Assembly (NCBI GenBank): GCA_033964015.1
Contig: CM066915.1
Location: 8,295,575 to 8,359,574, forward strand
Direction of reading: 5' to 3'
DNA: 64,000 bases
Source of the DNA: Scolanthus callimorphus
Lineage: Eukaryota > Cnidaria > Anthozoa > Actiniaria > Edwardsiidae
The translations under genes were made by a program, and so were the position numbers. This document shows, one piece after another, positions 1 to 9,207 of this stretch; within the stretch, counting starts at the first letter, position 1, and the number at the start of each line of letters is the position of its first letter. Below the pieces are notes generated by a model, which saw only the letters and a program-made list of their open reading frames with translations, made no database searches and had not been told where the DNA came from.

Positions 1-350
1 ATTGGATACCTGCTTCATGAATAATTGATGAATATTATAATGGTAGTTCCACCTTTTCCCCTATCGATTTGGGAATAAAAAATAACTTTTTCAATCATAC
101 ACTTCCGGTAACAAAACACAAAAAATGCTTGTAGATGTTCAGGCAAGCCTGTGGCCGCGTAGCACTAAGTTCAACAGAATGGAGATAAGGATTAACCTTG
201 TGTGAAAGCTAACGTGCTAATGAAATGATCCCATGTGTGCTTATGAGCGTTAGCCCTAGTAAGCGGAGAAAGAGAAAAAGTCTCTGACCCCGAGAGGGAT
301 AACAAAAAATGCTTGCCTTGAGAAAAATGCAAAAAATATTTCAAGCCTTG
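1..350. other. intergenic, nothing recognised
   Basis: No open frame, repeat end or RNA gene is evident here, apart from the T-run (on the minus strand) just downstream of the tRNA-like unit at 351-418. The stretch 419-688 between that unit and the retrotransposon is equally featureless. Confidence 0.5.
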
Positions 351-418
351 TCTTCTCGGCACTCGAACCCCGGACTTTCAGTCACAGAGCGGAGATGATA
401 CCACTGAGCTATAGAAGA
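351..418 (-). tRNA. tRNA-like sequence (possible tRNA pseudogene or tRNA-derived SINE head)
   Basis: Read on the minus strand, the unit has a good Pol III box A (TAGCTCAGTGG) and a box-B-like GGTTCGAGTGCC. The ends TCTTCT and AGAAGA can pair as an acceptor stem. A run of six Ts follows about 14 nt downstream and could act as a Pol III terminator. At 68 nt it is short for a tRNA, the T-stem pairing is poor, and I cannot assign an anticodon. A decayed tRNA or a SINE head is therefore more likely than a working tRNA gene. Confidence 0.35.
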
Positions 419-693
419 GATCGCGTAACCCATCCTATCCTTTTATTCATCTATACCTAAACACTTGACCTCGTCCTCGAATATTCGATAAGACTTCGAT
501 CTCGGGTCTCATTCTTGGACTTGTTTTCTCTCATTACCCACCTGTAAGGTTTTTCCCCTTTCAGTTTCATCCGTTTCATTTATGTTTGTCTCTGTCTTGT
601 ATAGACAGCCCCTTGTCAATTTCGGCCGCCGTTTGCTGAATTCTACGCTCGATTATCATGACTATCGCATCACTGACAAGACTCGCAAACATC

Positions 694-861
694 TGTAGTG
701 TTGTACTGGCTTAGTATCGGCTCAATAAAACACCAAAAAACACTAGCAAAGCTCCGTGTCTCTATTCAAGACCCAACTCGGTTACAATCACAGTCACATG
801 TATCTTATCGCTATGCGCGCGCATGTAGCCACAGGCTACCCAATAATACGCTGACACTACA
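694..861 (-). repeat. 3' LTR of the gypsy element (left end)
   Basis: This is a 168-bp intact LTR with TG...CA ends and an 8-bp terminal inverted repeat TGTAGTGT/ACACTACA. It matches the split LTR at 4967-5121 plus 9190-9202 over its full length, with about three transitions. Confidence 0.95.
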
Positions 862-870
862 TCCCCCTTT
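862..870 (-). other. polypurine tract
   Basis: On the minus strand the sequence AAAGGGGGA directly abuts the 3' LTR. This is the expected position and composition for the plus-strand DNA primer of an LTR retrotransposon. Confidence 0.75.
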
Positions 871-2330
871 CTGGGAAGGTGACGCACCTAAATGTTAACA
901 TGCATCTAGCAAAATCTAACATGTAAATAATCAAATGTCTTATGAGTCTCTCTTTACAAGTCCAGTCTTTTGCGTGGTAAGAAACCCTTCCCGAACGCGT
1001 AACTGTGCCATCCCGTTGTGCAACATCGTGCGCAGCAACTGCGGTGCTAGCCTCGTTTTCCTCTCGCTCTAATCTTGTTGGCGTTCCGTGTATGAGCGGC
1101 TTATCTGCTGATGGCACTGACTTGGCATCTGGAGGTCCTGTCTTTACAAGATGATATCGGTTCCTCCGGAGCTCTCCGTGTTGCGTTTTGACGAAATACG
1201 ATCGGGGTGTAGCTGCATTCTTGACAACTGTCCCTTGTTCTTTCTTGTCTCGCAACCAAACGGTATCACCAGTTTCCAGTGGTGCTTTCTCCCTCGCTCG
1301 GTGGTGCGTGTCAAAGTTGGACTTCTGTCGATGTTTAATCCGTTTGTCTTTATCCCTGAACTCTTCAATGTCCGGCCAATCCGGCTCCAAGCTCTTGGAT
1401 ATCACGGAGACTGTTGTACGCAATCGTCGACCAAATAACAACTCTGCTGGTGACTTTCCATGCTCCAGTGGAGGAGATCTGTAAGCTAACAGTGCTAAAT
1501 AAGGATTTTCCGACTTCCTGATCATTTGCTTTACAGTCTCTACCGCACGCTCTATCTCTCCATTACTCTGTGAGAACTTAGGGCTGGATGGTACATGTTG
1601 AAACCCGTATGTCTATGCAAACGTGTCAAAGTTATGTACAGAGTATTGCGAGCCATTATCCGAGACGACTGTCTCTGGAATGCCATGTCTCGCGAACATA
1701 GACTTCAAATGTTTAACGACACTAGACGACTCGGTGTCACGACCTAATTTCGCCATCTCAACGTACCTTGAGAAGTAGTCGATAACTAACAAATATGAAG
1801 CACCCTTGTATGCGAAAAGATGCTTCACACGATTGGACCATTTCTTGAATTGCTTTGCTCAAGCCTGGCAAACCAAACGGACTCCTTAGCTCTTCCGCGG
1901 CACTTAACGATACCTTGGTGCCACTGTGTAAGCGCTGTAGGATTTCCGACCTAAGCGCAGCTGGAATGCGGATTCTTCCTTCCTTCATAAGAAGACCATG
2001 CTGTAATGTGATAGACGCTCTCTCGACCCAATAACATCTGATATCCGACGGGACTTTACCATTCTCCGGCCAGCCATGCATGCAATTATAGTGCTTGATT
2101 CGAACGCATACTTCATCTTCGTTTTGTGCCTGTCTAATCTGCGTCAAGCGACTCTCTGATGCAGGCACACCGTCCATTATGCAGTCGACAAACTGTGCCA
2201 CCTCCTCCTGTAGCTTCACCTCATCTGGCTCTAGGGATCTTGTCAGCGGCGCACGTGATAGGGCATCAGCAGTGTACAGGTTCTTTCCTGGTACATGCGC
2301 AATGGTGTACGAAAAGTGCATCAATCGCAT
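871..2330 (-). pseudogene. gypsy integrase region, frameshifted
   Basis: Three minus-strand frames together carry a Ty3/gypsy integrase. The N-terminal part (about 1830-2330) begins with the RNase H tail (VPGKNLYTADALSRAPL), followed by a degraded zinc-binding region in which the usual His residues are hard to find. The catalytic core (1613-1828) shows the first Asp in VIDYFSRY and the second in VVSDNGSQY. The third acidic residue lies in the GEIERAVETVK stretch near 1540-1575. The C-terminal part (about 900-1525) contains LETGDTVWLRD, typical of the domain that follows the core. All three catalytic acids are visible, but the frame changes at least twice (near 1830 and 1570), so no single protein can be made. 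Confidence 0.85.
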
Positions 2331-2775
2331 TCGAAAACGCTGGATTCTTGCTGGACCTCATCCAGGTTCTTAGATCCAAGAAGCGACACCAAAGGCTTAT
2401 GGTCCGCCTCAATATGGAACGTTAAACCAATGAGATAATCTCTGAACCGTTCGCATGCCCATGTCGCCGCCAAGGCCTCTTTCTCGATCTGCGCGTACCT
2501 TTGTTCAACTCCAGACATTGCCCTAGAGCAATATGCCACAGGTCTCTGGCTTCCATCTTCCTGTCTCTGCATCACAACCGCACCTAGGCCGTACGACGAT
2601 GCGTCTGCTGAAACCGTTGTCTCCAAATCGGAGTTGTAGTGCGCAAGTACTGGTGTGGTGCAGAGTTCCTTCTTTAGCGCATCAAATGCTGCTCTCTGGG
2701 GAGCCTCCCACACCCACTGGTTCTCTTTGTTAAGTAAGTCCCTCGGAGGTTTGCTTTTCTCTGCGAGAACTTACT
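2321..2775 (-). pseudogene. gypsy RNase H domain, frameshifted from RT
   Basis: The minus-strand frame reads as a Ty3/gypsy RNase H. It has a TVSADASSYGLGAVV motif, the RPVAYCSRAMSGVEQRYAQI segment, the glutamate in EKEALAATWACERF, and the EADHKPLVSLL block. It is shifted relative to the upstream RT frame near 2760-2775 and to the downstream integrase frame near 2330. Family assignment is secure, but the product is disrupted. Confidence 0.88.
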
Positions 2776-3640
2776 TAGCTGATTTGCCATGCCTAAAAAA
2801 CGGCGTACATCTGAGGTGTTTTCAGCTTCCGGCATTTCTGAGATAGCGCGCACTTTATCTGGATCAGCGCTTATTCCGTTGGGACCCACGATATGGCCAA
2901 GGAACTTAATCTCTGCTTTCGAAAACTTGCACTTCTTATCATTCAGAGTAATGCCGGCCATTTCTAGTCTACGCAGTACCTGCGATAGGCGCGTATCATG
3001 CTCCGTTTGCGTGGCGCCGTGCACTAAAATGTAATCTGCTTGACATAACACACCGTCCAGTCCGTCCACAATTTGAGACATGCGCTTCTGAAAGTGTTCC
3101 GGCGCGCTGGAAATTCCAAATGGGAGTCTGTTAAAATAGAACCTGCCAAATGGCGTGATAAATGTTGTGAGCTTAGCCGACTCTTTCGCTAGCTCTATCT
3201 GCCAAAACCCGAGTTTGCGTCTTACTTGGTGAAAACTTGTGCGTGCGCGAGCTGTCCTAGAGTCTGATCTACTGCAGGAAGGGGGTGTTTTTCTCTCTGG
3301 ACACTCTCATTCAGTTTAGTGAAGTCCACACATATGCGCACTTTACCAGTTTGTTTGGGTACTACAACCATTCCTGCACACCACTCGGTGGTCTCATCAA
3401 TCTTTGAGATTACCCCAAGGGATTCCATTCTTGCTAACTCTTGTTTCACTTTGTCAAGGAGGGGGAGGGGTACACGCCTGGGTGTGGTCAGTGTATAGGG
3501 TCGCGCGTCTGCTTTCAACTTTATTGTATACTCAGGACACTTGAGTTTTCCCAGCCCATGAAACAACTTTGGGAACTGCTGTTCATATTTATGACCGCTT
3601 CACGTGATCTACTTTCTGAACAATTTTCAGCGACTCTATA
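2674..3640 (-). pseudogene. gypsy reverse transcriptase, frameshifted, active site altered
   Basis: The finger and palm regions are recognisable: CVDFTKLNESVQREKHPLP (3222-3566 frame), an LPFGISSAPEHFQ block near 3100-3160, then VLCQADYILVHG near 3020-3050 and the GHIVGPNGI block near 2880. The catalytic box that is normally x-x-D-D reads Q-A-D-Y, so the second Asp is missing. A frameshift near 3220 separates fingers from palm, and another near 2770 separates RT from RNase H. The copy is defective. Confidence 0.88.
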
Positions 3641-3925
3641 GCAGGGCGTCCCAGTAATGCGTGCTGCAGACCCTCAACAACATAAATTTCTTGTCTGCAT
3701 GATCTGGTACCGGTGGAAATGTTAGTAGAGAAACAGCCTTTGACTTTAAGTTTATTTTTACCTGGCCATACAAGTTTCTGTCAGACACCTCAAGAGGGTA
3801 GTTTCCCATTTGTAGGTACACTTTTTCTGGAATTGCGGTCACATCCGCCCCTGTGTCTATCTTAAACTTCACTGTGACCCCACCCACATTGAGCTCGGTA
3901 ACCCAGGGACCATCACTGTTATCTT
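3636..3925 (-). pseudogene. gypsy aspartic protease
   Basis: The minus-strand frame 3636-3887 contains FKIDTGADVTAIP, the catalytic Asp-Thr-Gly-Ala motif of retroelement proteases, followed by a short beta-rich stretch. The N-terminal side runs into the 122-bp MITE at 3929-4050, which separates it from gag. The C-terminal end stops before the RT frame begins. It was probably once part of a gag-pro-pol polyprotein. Confidence 0.82.
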
Positions 3926-3928
3926 TAA

Positions 3929-4050
3929 AGGCCCATCACCAACCGAGAGCCTTTGCGGACTCTTAGCCAATGAGAGCACCCGAAAAACAATGGATCAATT
4001 TGAAAACAAAAGGAAACGGGGCGCAAAGGCTCCCGGTTGGTGATGGGCCT
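3929..4050. mobile_element. 122-bp MITE with TTAA target duplication
   Basis: Perfect TTAA copies (3925-3928 and 4051-4054) flank a short element. Its ends, AGGCCCATCACCAACCG and CGGTTGGTGATGGGCCT, are inverted repeats. TTAA duplications are typical of piggyBac and Kolobok elements. It sits precisely between the gag and protease frames of the gypsy element, so it inserted after that element did. It is non-coding. Confidence 0.88.
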
Positions 4051-4054
4051 TTAA

Positions 4055-4948
4055 TTATTTCCCCCATGCTACCAGTAGTGAGTTCTCCAAAAAGTCATAG
4101 TCGTCATCACTATCATATTCATTCTGAACCTCAGAGATTTCTGGTTTAGACATACACACGGCCGCGAAGTGTCCAATTTTGTGACATTTATGGCACTCCG
4201 CCTCCGTTGCCTTACACACATTCCTGGAGTGGTTTGGAGATTTTCCACATCTCTGACAACGGTCTGGGGTTGGGTTAGATTTATTTTGTTGACCCTGGTT
4301 AGGTTTATTTTTGCCCTTATTTTTCTGTGGGGAATTAGACTTTAACTTCTCTTTCCTGGGACTGTTACCCTTTCTCCCAGGTAGGAAATCAACTTTGGAC
4401 CCTTCATCCGTAGAAGCCCCCCTCAGTTCATGCTGTTGATTTTTCACTGCTTCACTTTGGCGAGCCTGTGTTGTGGCTTTATCGAGTGTCAAATCAGGAT
4501 TAAGCTGCAATTTCTCTGATAACTTTGCATCTCTAAGACCTACAACGAGCCTATCTCTTATCATTTCTTCGACTAGGGCTCCATAATTGCAATGCTCCGC
4601 TAATTTGTTAAGAGCCGTCAAGAACTCATCGACCGTTTCGCCCTCTTCTTGGACCCTACGATTGAATTTCGCTCGTTCAAAAATAACATTCTTTCTAGTC
4701 ACAAAATACTCTTCGCACTTCTTTTTCACAACATTGTACTTGCTACTTTCAGCCTCGCTCAGGCGGAAGGACGCTAAGATGTCTTCGCTCTTCTCACCAA
4801 GGCAATATATGAATGTGTTTACCTGAGCAGCGTTGTTTTTCTCGACTAAACCTGAAGCTTGTCGGTACCTCTCGAATCTTCGGATCCACTGCGGCCATTC
4901 TTCCGCTTTGAACGAGAATTTTTCCGGTGCTTTTACTGTGAAAGACAT
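4055..4948 (-). CDS. gypsy Gag polyprotein with CCHC zinc knuckles
   Basis: This is a 297-residue open frame, the only intact one of the retrotransposon. The first ~160 residues are a capsid-like helical region (WPQWIRRFERYRQASGL, then EYFVTRKNVIFERAKFNRR). A Lys/Asn/Gln-rich basic linker follows, then two zinc knuckles: an atypical CX2CX5HX4C and a canonical CX2CX4HX4C (CHKCHKIGHFAAVC). The acidic C-terminus contains DSDDDYDFLE. The start codon lies only 18 nt from the LTR, directly after the primer-binding site, so essentially no leader exists. It should package and coat the element RNA in the cytoplasm. The MITE now interrupts its link to protease. Confidence 0.88.
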   Translation of the reverse strand: MSFTVKAPEKFSFKAEEWPQWIRRFERYRQASGLVEKNNAAQVNTFIYCLGEKSEDILASFRLSEAESSKYNVVKKKCEEYFVTRKNVIFERAKFNRRVQEEGETVDEFLTALNKLAEHCNYGALVEEMIRDRLVVGLRDAKLSEKLQLNPDLTLDKATTQARQSEAVKNQQHELRGASTDEGSKVDFLPGRKGNSPRKEKLKSNSPQKNKGKNKPNQGQQNKSNPTPDRCQRCGKSPNHSRNVCKATEAECHKCHKIGHFAAVCMSKPEISEVQNEYDSDDDYDFLENSLLVAWGK

Positions 4949-4966
4949 ATCCCACTTCTGACACCA
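4949..4966 (-). other. primer-binding site
   Basis: On the minus strand, TGGTGTCAGAAGTGGGAT fills the whole 18-nt gap between the 5' LTR and the gag ATG. It starts with TGG, as expected for a site pairing with the CCA end of a tRNA. I do not assign the tRNA. Confidence 0.75.
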
Positions 4967-5121
4967 TGTAGTGTTGTACTGGCTTAATATCGGCTCAATA
5001 AAACACCAAGAAACACTAGTAAAGCTCCGTGTCTCTATTCAAGACCCAACTCGGTTACAATCACAGTCACATGTATCTTATCGCTATGCGCGCGCATGTA
5101 GCCACAGGCTACCCAATAATA
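4967..5121 (-). repeat. 5' LTR of the gypsy element, main part (split by insertion)
   Basis: This part matches left-LTR bases up to the CCCAATAATA stretch. The missing last 13 bases (CGCTGACACTACA) are found at 9190-9202 beyond the inserted TIR element. Together they make exactly 168 bp, the same length as the intact LTR. Confidence 0.95.
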
Positions 5122-5809
5122 TAGTCCAGGCAATCTAAGAAAAATTTAGGGTCTCAGTCAAACTAATTGCAAAAGAATTTCTTTCACTGCTAAATGAAGG
5201 TTTGAGGGGACCTAAACAACATACTAAAAATCCCAAAAATCCCTTCGGTGGAACATCCCGAAATTTAGCTGGGACCACAGGGTACCCGCATCTAGTAAAA
5301 TCAGCTAACTACTAAAAATCAGTCAAATAACCATTTCTTTCCACGTTTTTGTGCCCAAGAGCTGTAACTAGATTGATTGTTTTTAAATACAATTGAAAAA
5401 TAAACGTGTTGACCGAAAAAATATGTAAAATGCCATTCTTGTATACCACAGGATACCCACCACTCATAAACTGAGAATAGTCAATTTATTTGAGAATCTC
5501 AAATTTTTTGCAATTTCCTTTACAGATTTGGGTTTGAATTGGTAAAATATAACATTTCTCTATTATTTTGGAAATTTTTCAGTTTGCTTTATCACTGCAT
5601 ATCGCATATCGGGCCGAGCCATGTTGAGTCAGTGGAATCACCTGATGGCGCCGCTTTTGTTCAATCCCATGTTACTGTTGCTGAACTATCTGCTTAGTGG
5701 ACCGAGCAGCGAGGCTAGTAAGTTATTTGTTCGCAGACTCGATATTGTGTCACAGTCAGATATAATGTAATACTAACAAGAAATCTTGCCTGGGTCATTG
5801 GTAAGCTTT

Positions 5810-6070
5810 AAAATCTTGCTCAAGCGCAAGGATATCAAACTCAGACATGCCTCTTAGGTGGATTACATTAAAACACAAGCGCAAGGAAATCGAGACTTTG
5901 CAATTCCTTGCGTTTGCGTCTAGTGTGAAACAAGTGAACGCAAGCACGGCAACTAATCACATAATCAATGTTGATTTTAGGCTTGCACTTGCGTCGCTTT
6001 GATTCACACAATTGCCTTGCGCTTGAGTCTTGCGCTTGCGTCCTGCGCTTGTGTTCCAGTTAGAACCACC
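5810..6070. repeat. CAAGCGCAAG-rich dispersed repeat
   Basis: Multiple degenerate copies of GCGCAAG and CTTGCGC flank a core (GTGAACGCAAG, then TTGATTTTAGGCT and GCGTCGCTTTGATTCACA). The core is shared with the element at 47369-47866. This looks like an older copy of that MITE family inside the 4-kb element. Confidence 0.6.
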
Positions 6071-6451
6071 CTTAAAAGTCTTCCCGACCTTCTAATCACA
6101 GCTTTTATGCGCGCTGATGGTGGGAGATGGACGCAGCAGGAGGTTCTGGCATACTAGTCCAATACTCTGACAAATTTATGCATGGTATTGTTCTTCTCCA
6201 TTGTATTGCCTCGTTCTATAATACACTCCATTGCACTCCATTGTTTTAGACAATGCCTTGCATAAATTTGTCAGTGTATTGGACAACCCTCGAACACAAT
6301 GCGCGCGTGTGCAAATGTATGAAATCAAATGCATTTCAATTGTTTTCTTCAGAACTAGGACGTGGAACTGCTAAGTTTTACGGTCTGACGAGAACGTGAG
6401 CGTGGCGACCGATTTTGTCGTAATTTTGTTTGACATGATTGAAGTTGGATG

Positions 6452-7740
6452 TCATTTTGCTGCTATCAAAGTTAAAATGCAATGGTGAATTGCAAACTGT
6501 TGCTGCATATTAAAAATATGAACAAACGGGTAGACGAAGTTCAGTGATACGCCGTCGTCCTCGTTGCCGTCGTCACTGCTTAAGGTCTCTAGTGTTGGTC
6601 GGATAGGAGGGCTTGGTAGGATGCCTGACTCGTCGATCTTCTCTTGGTATGGATAAGCGCTCGCCTGTTTCGTCCAATCACAGAGCCTGGCGCAGTCCCT
6701 AACATACACTCGGTCTCCCTGTCGGAGTGTTGGTAGCTTCACAACTCTGTGAAGGGCGTCGTAGTTGTCAGAGTAGCGCTTTCAGTATTTCCTGGCTGAC
6801 GTTCTGGGGTCCAATGTCCGAGACAAATGTGTTCGGTTCTCAGTGCAAGGCGAAGATTACACGCGTGACGTGTAACTACAGCAGTTTCCGTCGACTGGCG
6901 TTAAGGTAGTCGGTCTGGTCTAACTCGCAGAGGTCCGACTCCATGGTTGATTTGGCAATGACAGCGCTACGAGGTGCTTTCTCAGCTCTGGTTTTAGCTT
7001 TGCACAGGTGCGGCATCTGTTCACCACTCACCAGACGGAGTAGCTAGCGCGTCCTTGACATTGGTTATCCCAAAATGGCCTTAGCGTATGACTTCTAACA
7101 TCTCTAGCTGCATCGATGACGAGTCCACGGGTTACTGTGAAGTGTTGCCTCAACCCCCAGATAAATTGGTTTGAGAAATGGTAGGGATGGCATAAATGGA
7201 GGCCGTCTTGACTTGCAAACGGTGTCGCAGTCCTGGGCTTCCCGGATTTAAGACGCTGCTCTGTTGCTAGTAGTGACTCCAGGACCGACTCACTGTGTTC
7301 TTCGATCAATTCCTGACGATTAGGACTGCATGTGGGGCACAAGACAGGGCGTCGGCCGTATTTTGATGCTACACTTGGACCTTCGGGCCATCCAGAACAC
7401 ACAGAGATAGCCTTGGACACTGTATTTTGAGAGAAGAGGTATCAGTGGTTTGTTTCTATGGTGAACGGCATCCCTGGACTGTAGCCAGAGAACTTGCCGC
7501 ATGCCCATGTGGCGATCAGGGCCAAGTTATCGATACTGCCAACAGAAGAAGAAGGGAAAGCAATTGAATGTTGGTTCCCGTTGCCATCGGCTTGTTAGGA
7601 CTGCTCCGAGCCCGTCTGGCATGTATCGGCAGCAATGCTCAGCATTTGTTCGGGTCATTTTGTCTGCCCAAGGGGAATGCAAAGGCCAGAGCGGCCTGAA
7701 TTCAGCCAGTCCCGACCTCGAGGGTCCTCGAGGATGGTGA
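6452..7740 (-). pseudogene. decayed second Ty3/gypsy fragment (RNase H to integrase C-terminus)
   Basis: Minus-strand fragments resemble gypsy pol but are far more degraded than the element at 694-9202. Near 7380-7540 an ATWACGKFSGY block and a FTIETNH stretch match the RNase H Ala-Thr-Trp-Ala-Cys and Asp-His-Lys-Pro region. LIEEHSESVLESLLAT near 7270-7310 corresponds to the linker to integrase. At 6720-6742, LPTLRQGDRVYVRD matches the integrase C-terminal domain. Stops and frameshifts are frequent and the integrase core is missing. No LTRs were found. Confidence 0.65.
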
Positions 7741-7938
7741 CGAATTTAAAGCTAGCTAGGTTTATATTTACATCTCAAATCAATGCAAGTTTACGAAGTG
7801 GTTAGAAGTGATATCCATTTATGCTATAAAAGAGTTAACATAAAAACAAACCAAGTGCGTTCTAAGACTGTAAATACATAATTCATATGTCCCTACTTTC
7901 TTTTATTAATTAACGAAGACATTGCGAAGAGGTCAAGA

Positions 7939-8521
7939 AGAAAGAAGAGGTCAAGAAGAAAGTCCTGGGTGTCCTACAGAGAAACTTGTCTTCCTGTAGC
8001 AGAGACATCAAGGCGCGGGCGTATCTGAGCTTAGTAAGACCCATAGCCGAATACACCACCACGGCTTGGTCACCCTACACGAAGAAAGACATCGCCGCCA
8101 TTGAATCTATTCAGCGGCGCGGGGCTCGTTTCGTTACCGGCGACTACGCCCGAACGAGCAGCCTCACCAGCATGCTGGAGTCGCTGGACTGGCCCCTTCT
8201 GGAGACTAGGCGTTTGGGGTGGGACTTAGATATGTTCTTCAAAATAAATTCTGGGCTCGTGTCTATACCGTTCCCAAAAGAAACTGTTCCAGGGTACTCA
8301 AGCACAAGAGGCCACCAATATAAGTTTAGAGCTATTGGCGCTGATATTAATACCTTCAAGTACACGTTCTTTGTAAGCACAGTTCCGCATTGGAATGACC
8401 TCTCAGCGGAGGCGGCGGATGCCGACAGTTTAGCCGCCTTTAGAATGTAGGTCACGCTGACCCCATTGCAATATTAGCATTATGCTAAGTGCAATTACTT
8501 CAATTAAAGATTAAAGATTAA
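7939..8521 (+). pseudogene. 3' end of a non-LTR retrotransposon (CR1/L2/jockey-like ORF2 C-terminus)
   Basis: The frame ending at 8450 contains KARAYLSLVRPIAEYTTTAW, then IESIQRRGARFVTGDY and a W-P-L-L-E-T-R-R-L block. This is the conserved thumb and C-terminal region after the RT domain in CR1/L2/jockey-type ORF2 proteins. A stop at 8450 is followed by about 50 bp of 3'UTR and a tandem ATTAAAG-type tail near 8505-8520, as in L2/CR1-like elements. It is strongly 5'-truncated, as is usual for target-primed insertions. Confidence 0.82.
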
Positions 8522-9189
8522 CGGAACAGCTCTACAGTCTCCTACCCAAAAGAAAACCCAACAAAGAGCATATCAAGATAGTTCCCTCGGAAAAGTGTCG
8601 ACTTTCTCCAACTTCCTTATAAGGAAATATCTTGGAATCCCAGTAAGTTTTCACTATTTCTATTAGCATAGAAAGCTTAAACCTCAACCAAAACTCAAAT
8701 ATACTCGAGGAAAGATGCTATGTGCATTTTCCACTGTGTTGTTCACGGTCAAGAGCCTGGCAACAAGGTAGACAAGATACCACAGGAAGCCCGGTCAATC
8801 TCTAGAATGGCGACACAGCTATCTTGATATGGAAATGGTGAATTATCAAGATGGGTACCCTGTGGTATGTCAAATAGCAATTTTCTGATACAAATCAACG
8901 AAAAAAACATATTATCCATGCTAATGACTTTTGTTTAAACGTAAAACATATAGAAATGCGTAAAAGGCACGGTCAAAGTATACTTCCATCATCGTTTTGC
9001 TTTTTCTCAACGCGGGTACCCTGTGGTAAATGCTTGATATTTTCATTGCTGAATTTCAGGATGTTCCACCGAAGGGATTTTTTGGGATTTTTAGTATGTT
9101 ACTAAGGTCCCTCAAAGCCTTCATTTTGCAGTGAAACAAATTCTTTTGCAATTAGTTTGACTGAAAATCATAGATTGACTGGACTAATA

Positions 9190-9202
9190 CGCTGACACTA
9201 CA
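9190..9202 (-). repeat. displaced 13-bp end of the split gypsy 5' LTR
   Basis: CGCTGACACTACA completes the right LTR and is followed by the ACATC target duplication. Confidence 0.93.
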
Positions 9203-9207
9203 ACATC

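Larger units (their letters stand above)
5122..9186. mobile_element. 4.07-kb TIR DNA element inserted in the gypsy LTR
   Basis: The ends TAGTCCAG and CTGGACTA head inverted arms of about 180 bp (5122-5305 and 9000-9186), roughly 80% alike. Subterminal copies of ACCACAGGGTACCC lie further in. Comparison with the intact LTR shows a 3-bp ATA duplication (5119-5121 and 9187-9189). No transposase frame is recognisable. The interior holds a decayed gypsy fragment and a truncated non-LTR retrotransposon, so it is a non-autonomous carrier. The superfamily is unassigned, and a 3-bp ATA duplication is unusual. Confidence 0.88.
694..9202 (-). mobile_element. Ty3/gypsy LTR retrotransposon, decayed and carrying nested insertions
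   Basis: The element lies on the minus strand. It is bounded by 168-bp LTRs that begin TGTAGTGT and end ACACTACA, and flanked by the 5-bp duplication ACATC (689-693 and 9203-9207). Between the LTRs, in transcription order, are a primer-binding site, gag with zinc knuckles, aspartic protease, reverse transcriptase, RNase H and integrase. The order RT-RNaseH-integrase is diagnostic of Ty3/gypsy. A 4065-bp DNA element splits the upstream (right) LTR, and a 122-bp MITE sits between gag and protease, so the element proper is about 4.3 kb. The LTRs differ at about three positions, all transitions, so insertion was fairly recent. Pol is broken by several frameshifts and an active-site substitution, so this copy cannot be autonomous. 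Confidence 0.95.

Noticed and set aside
7501..7740. 79-codon + frame
   Set aside because: Antisense of the decayed gypsy RNase H region on the minus strand.
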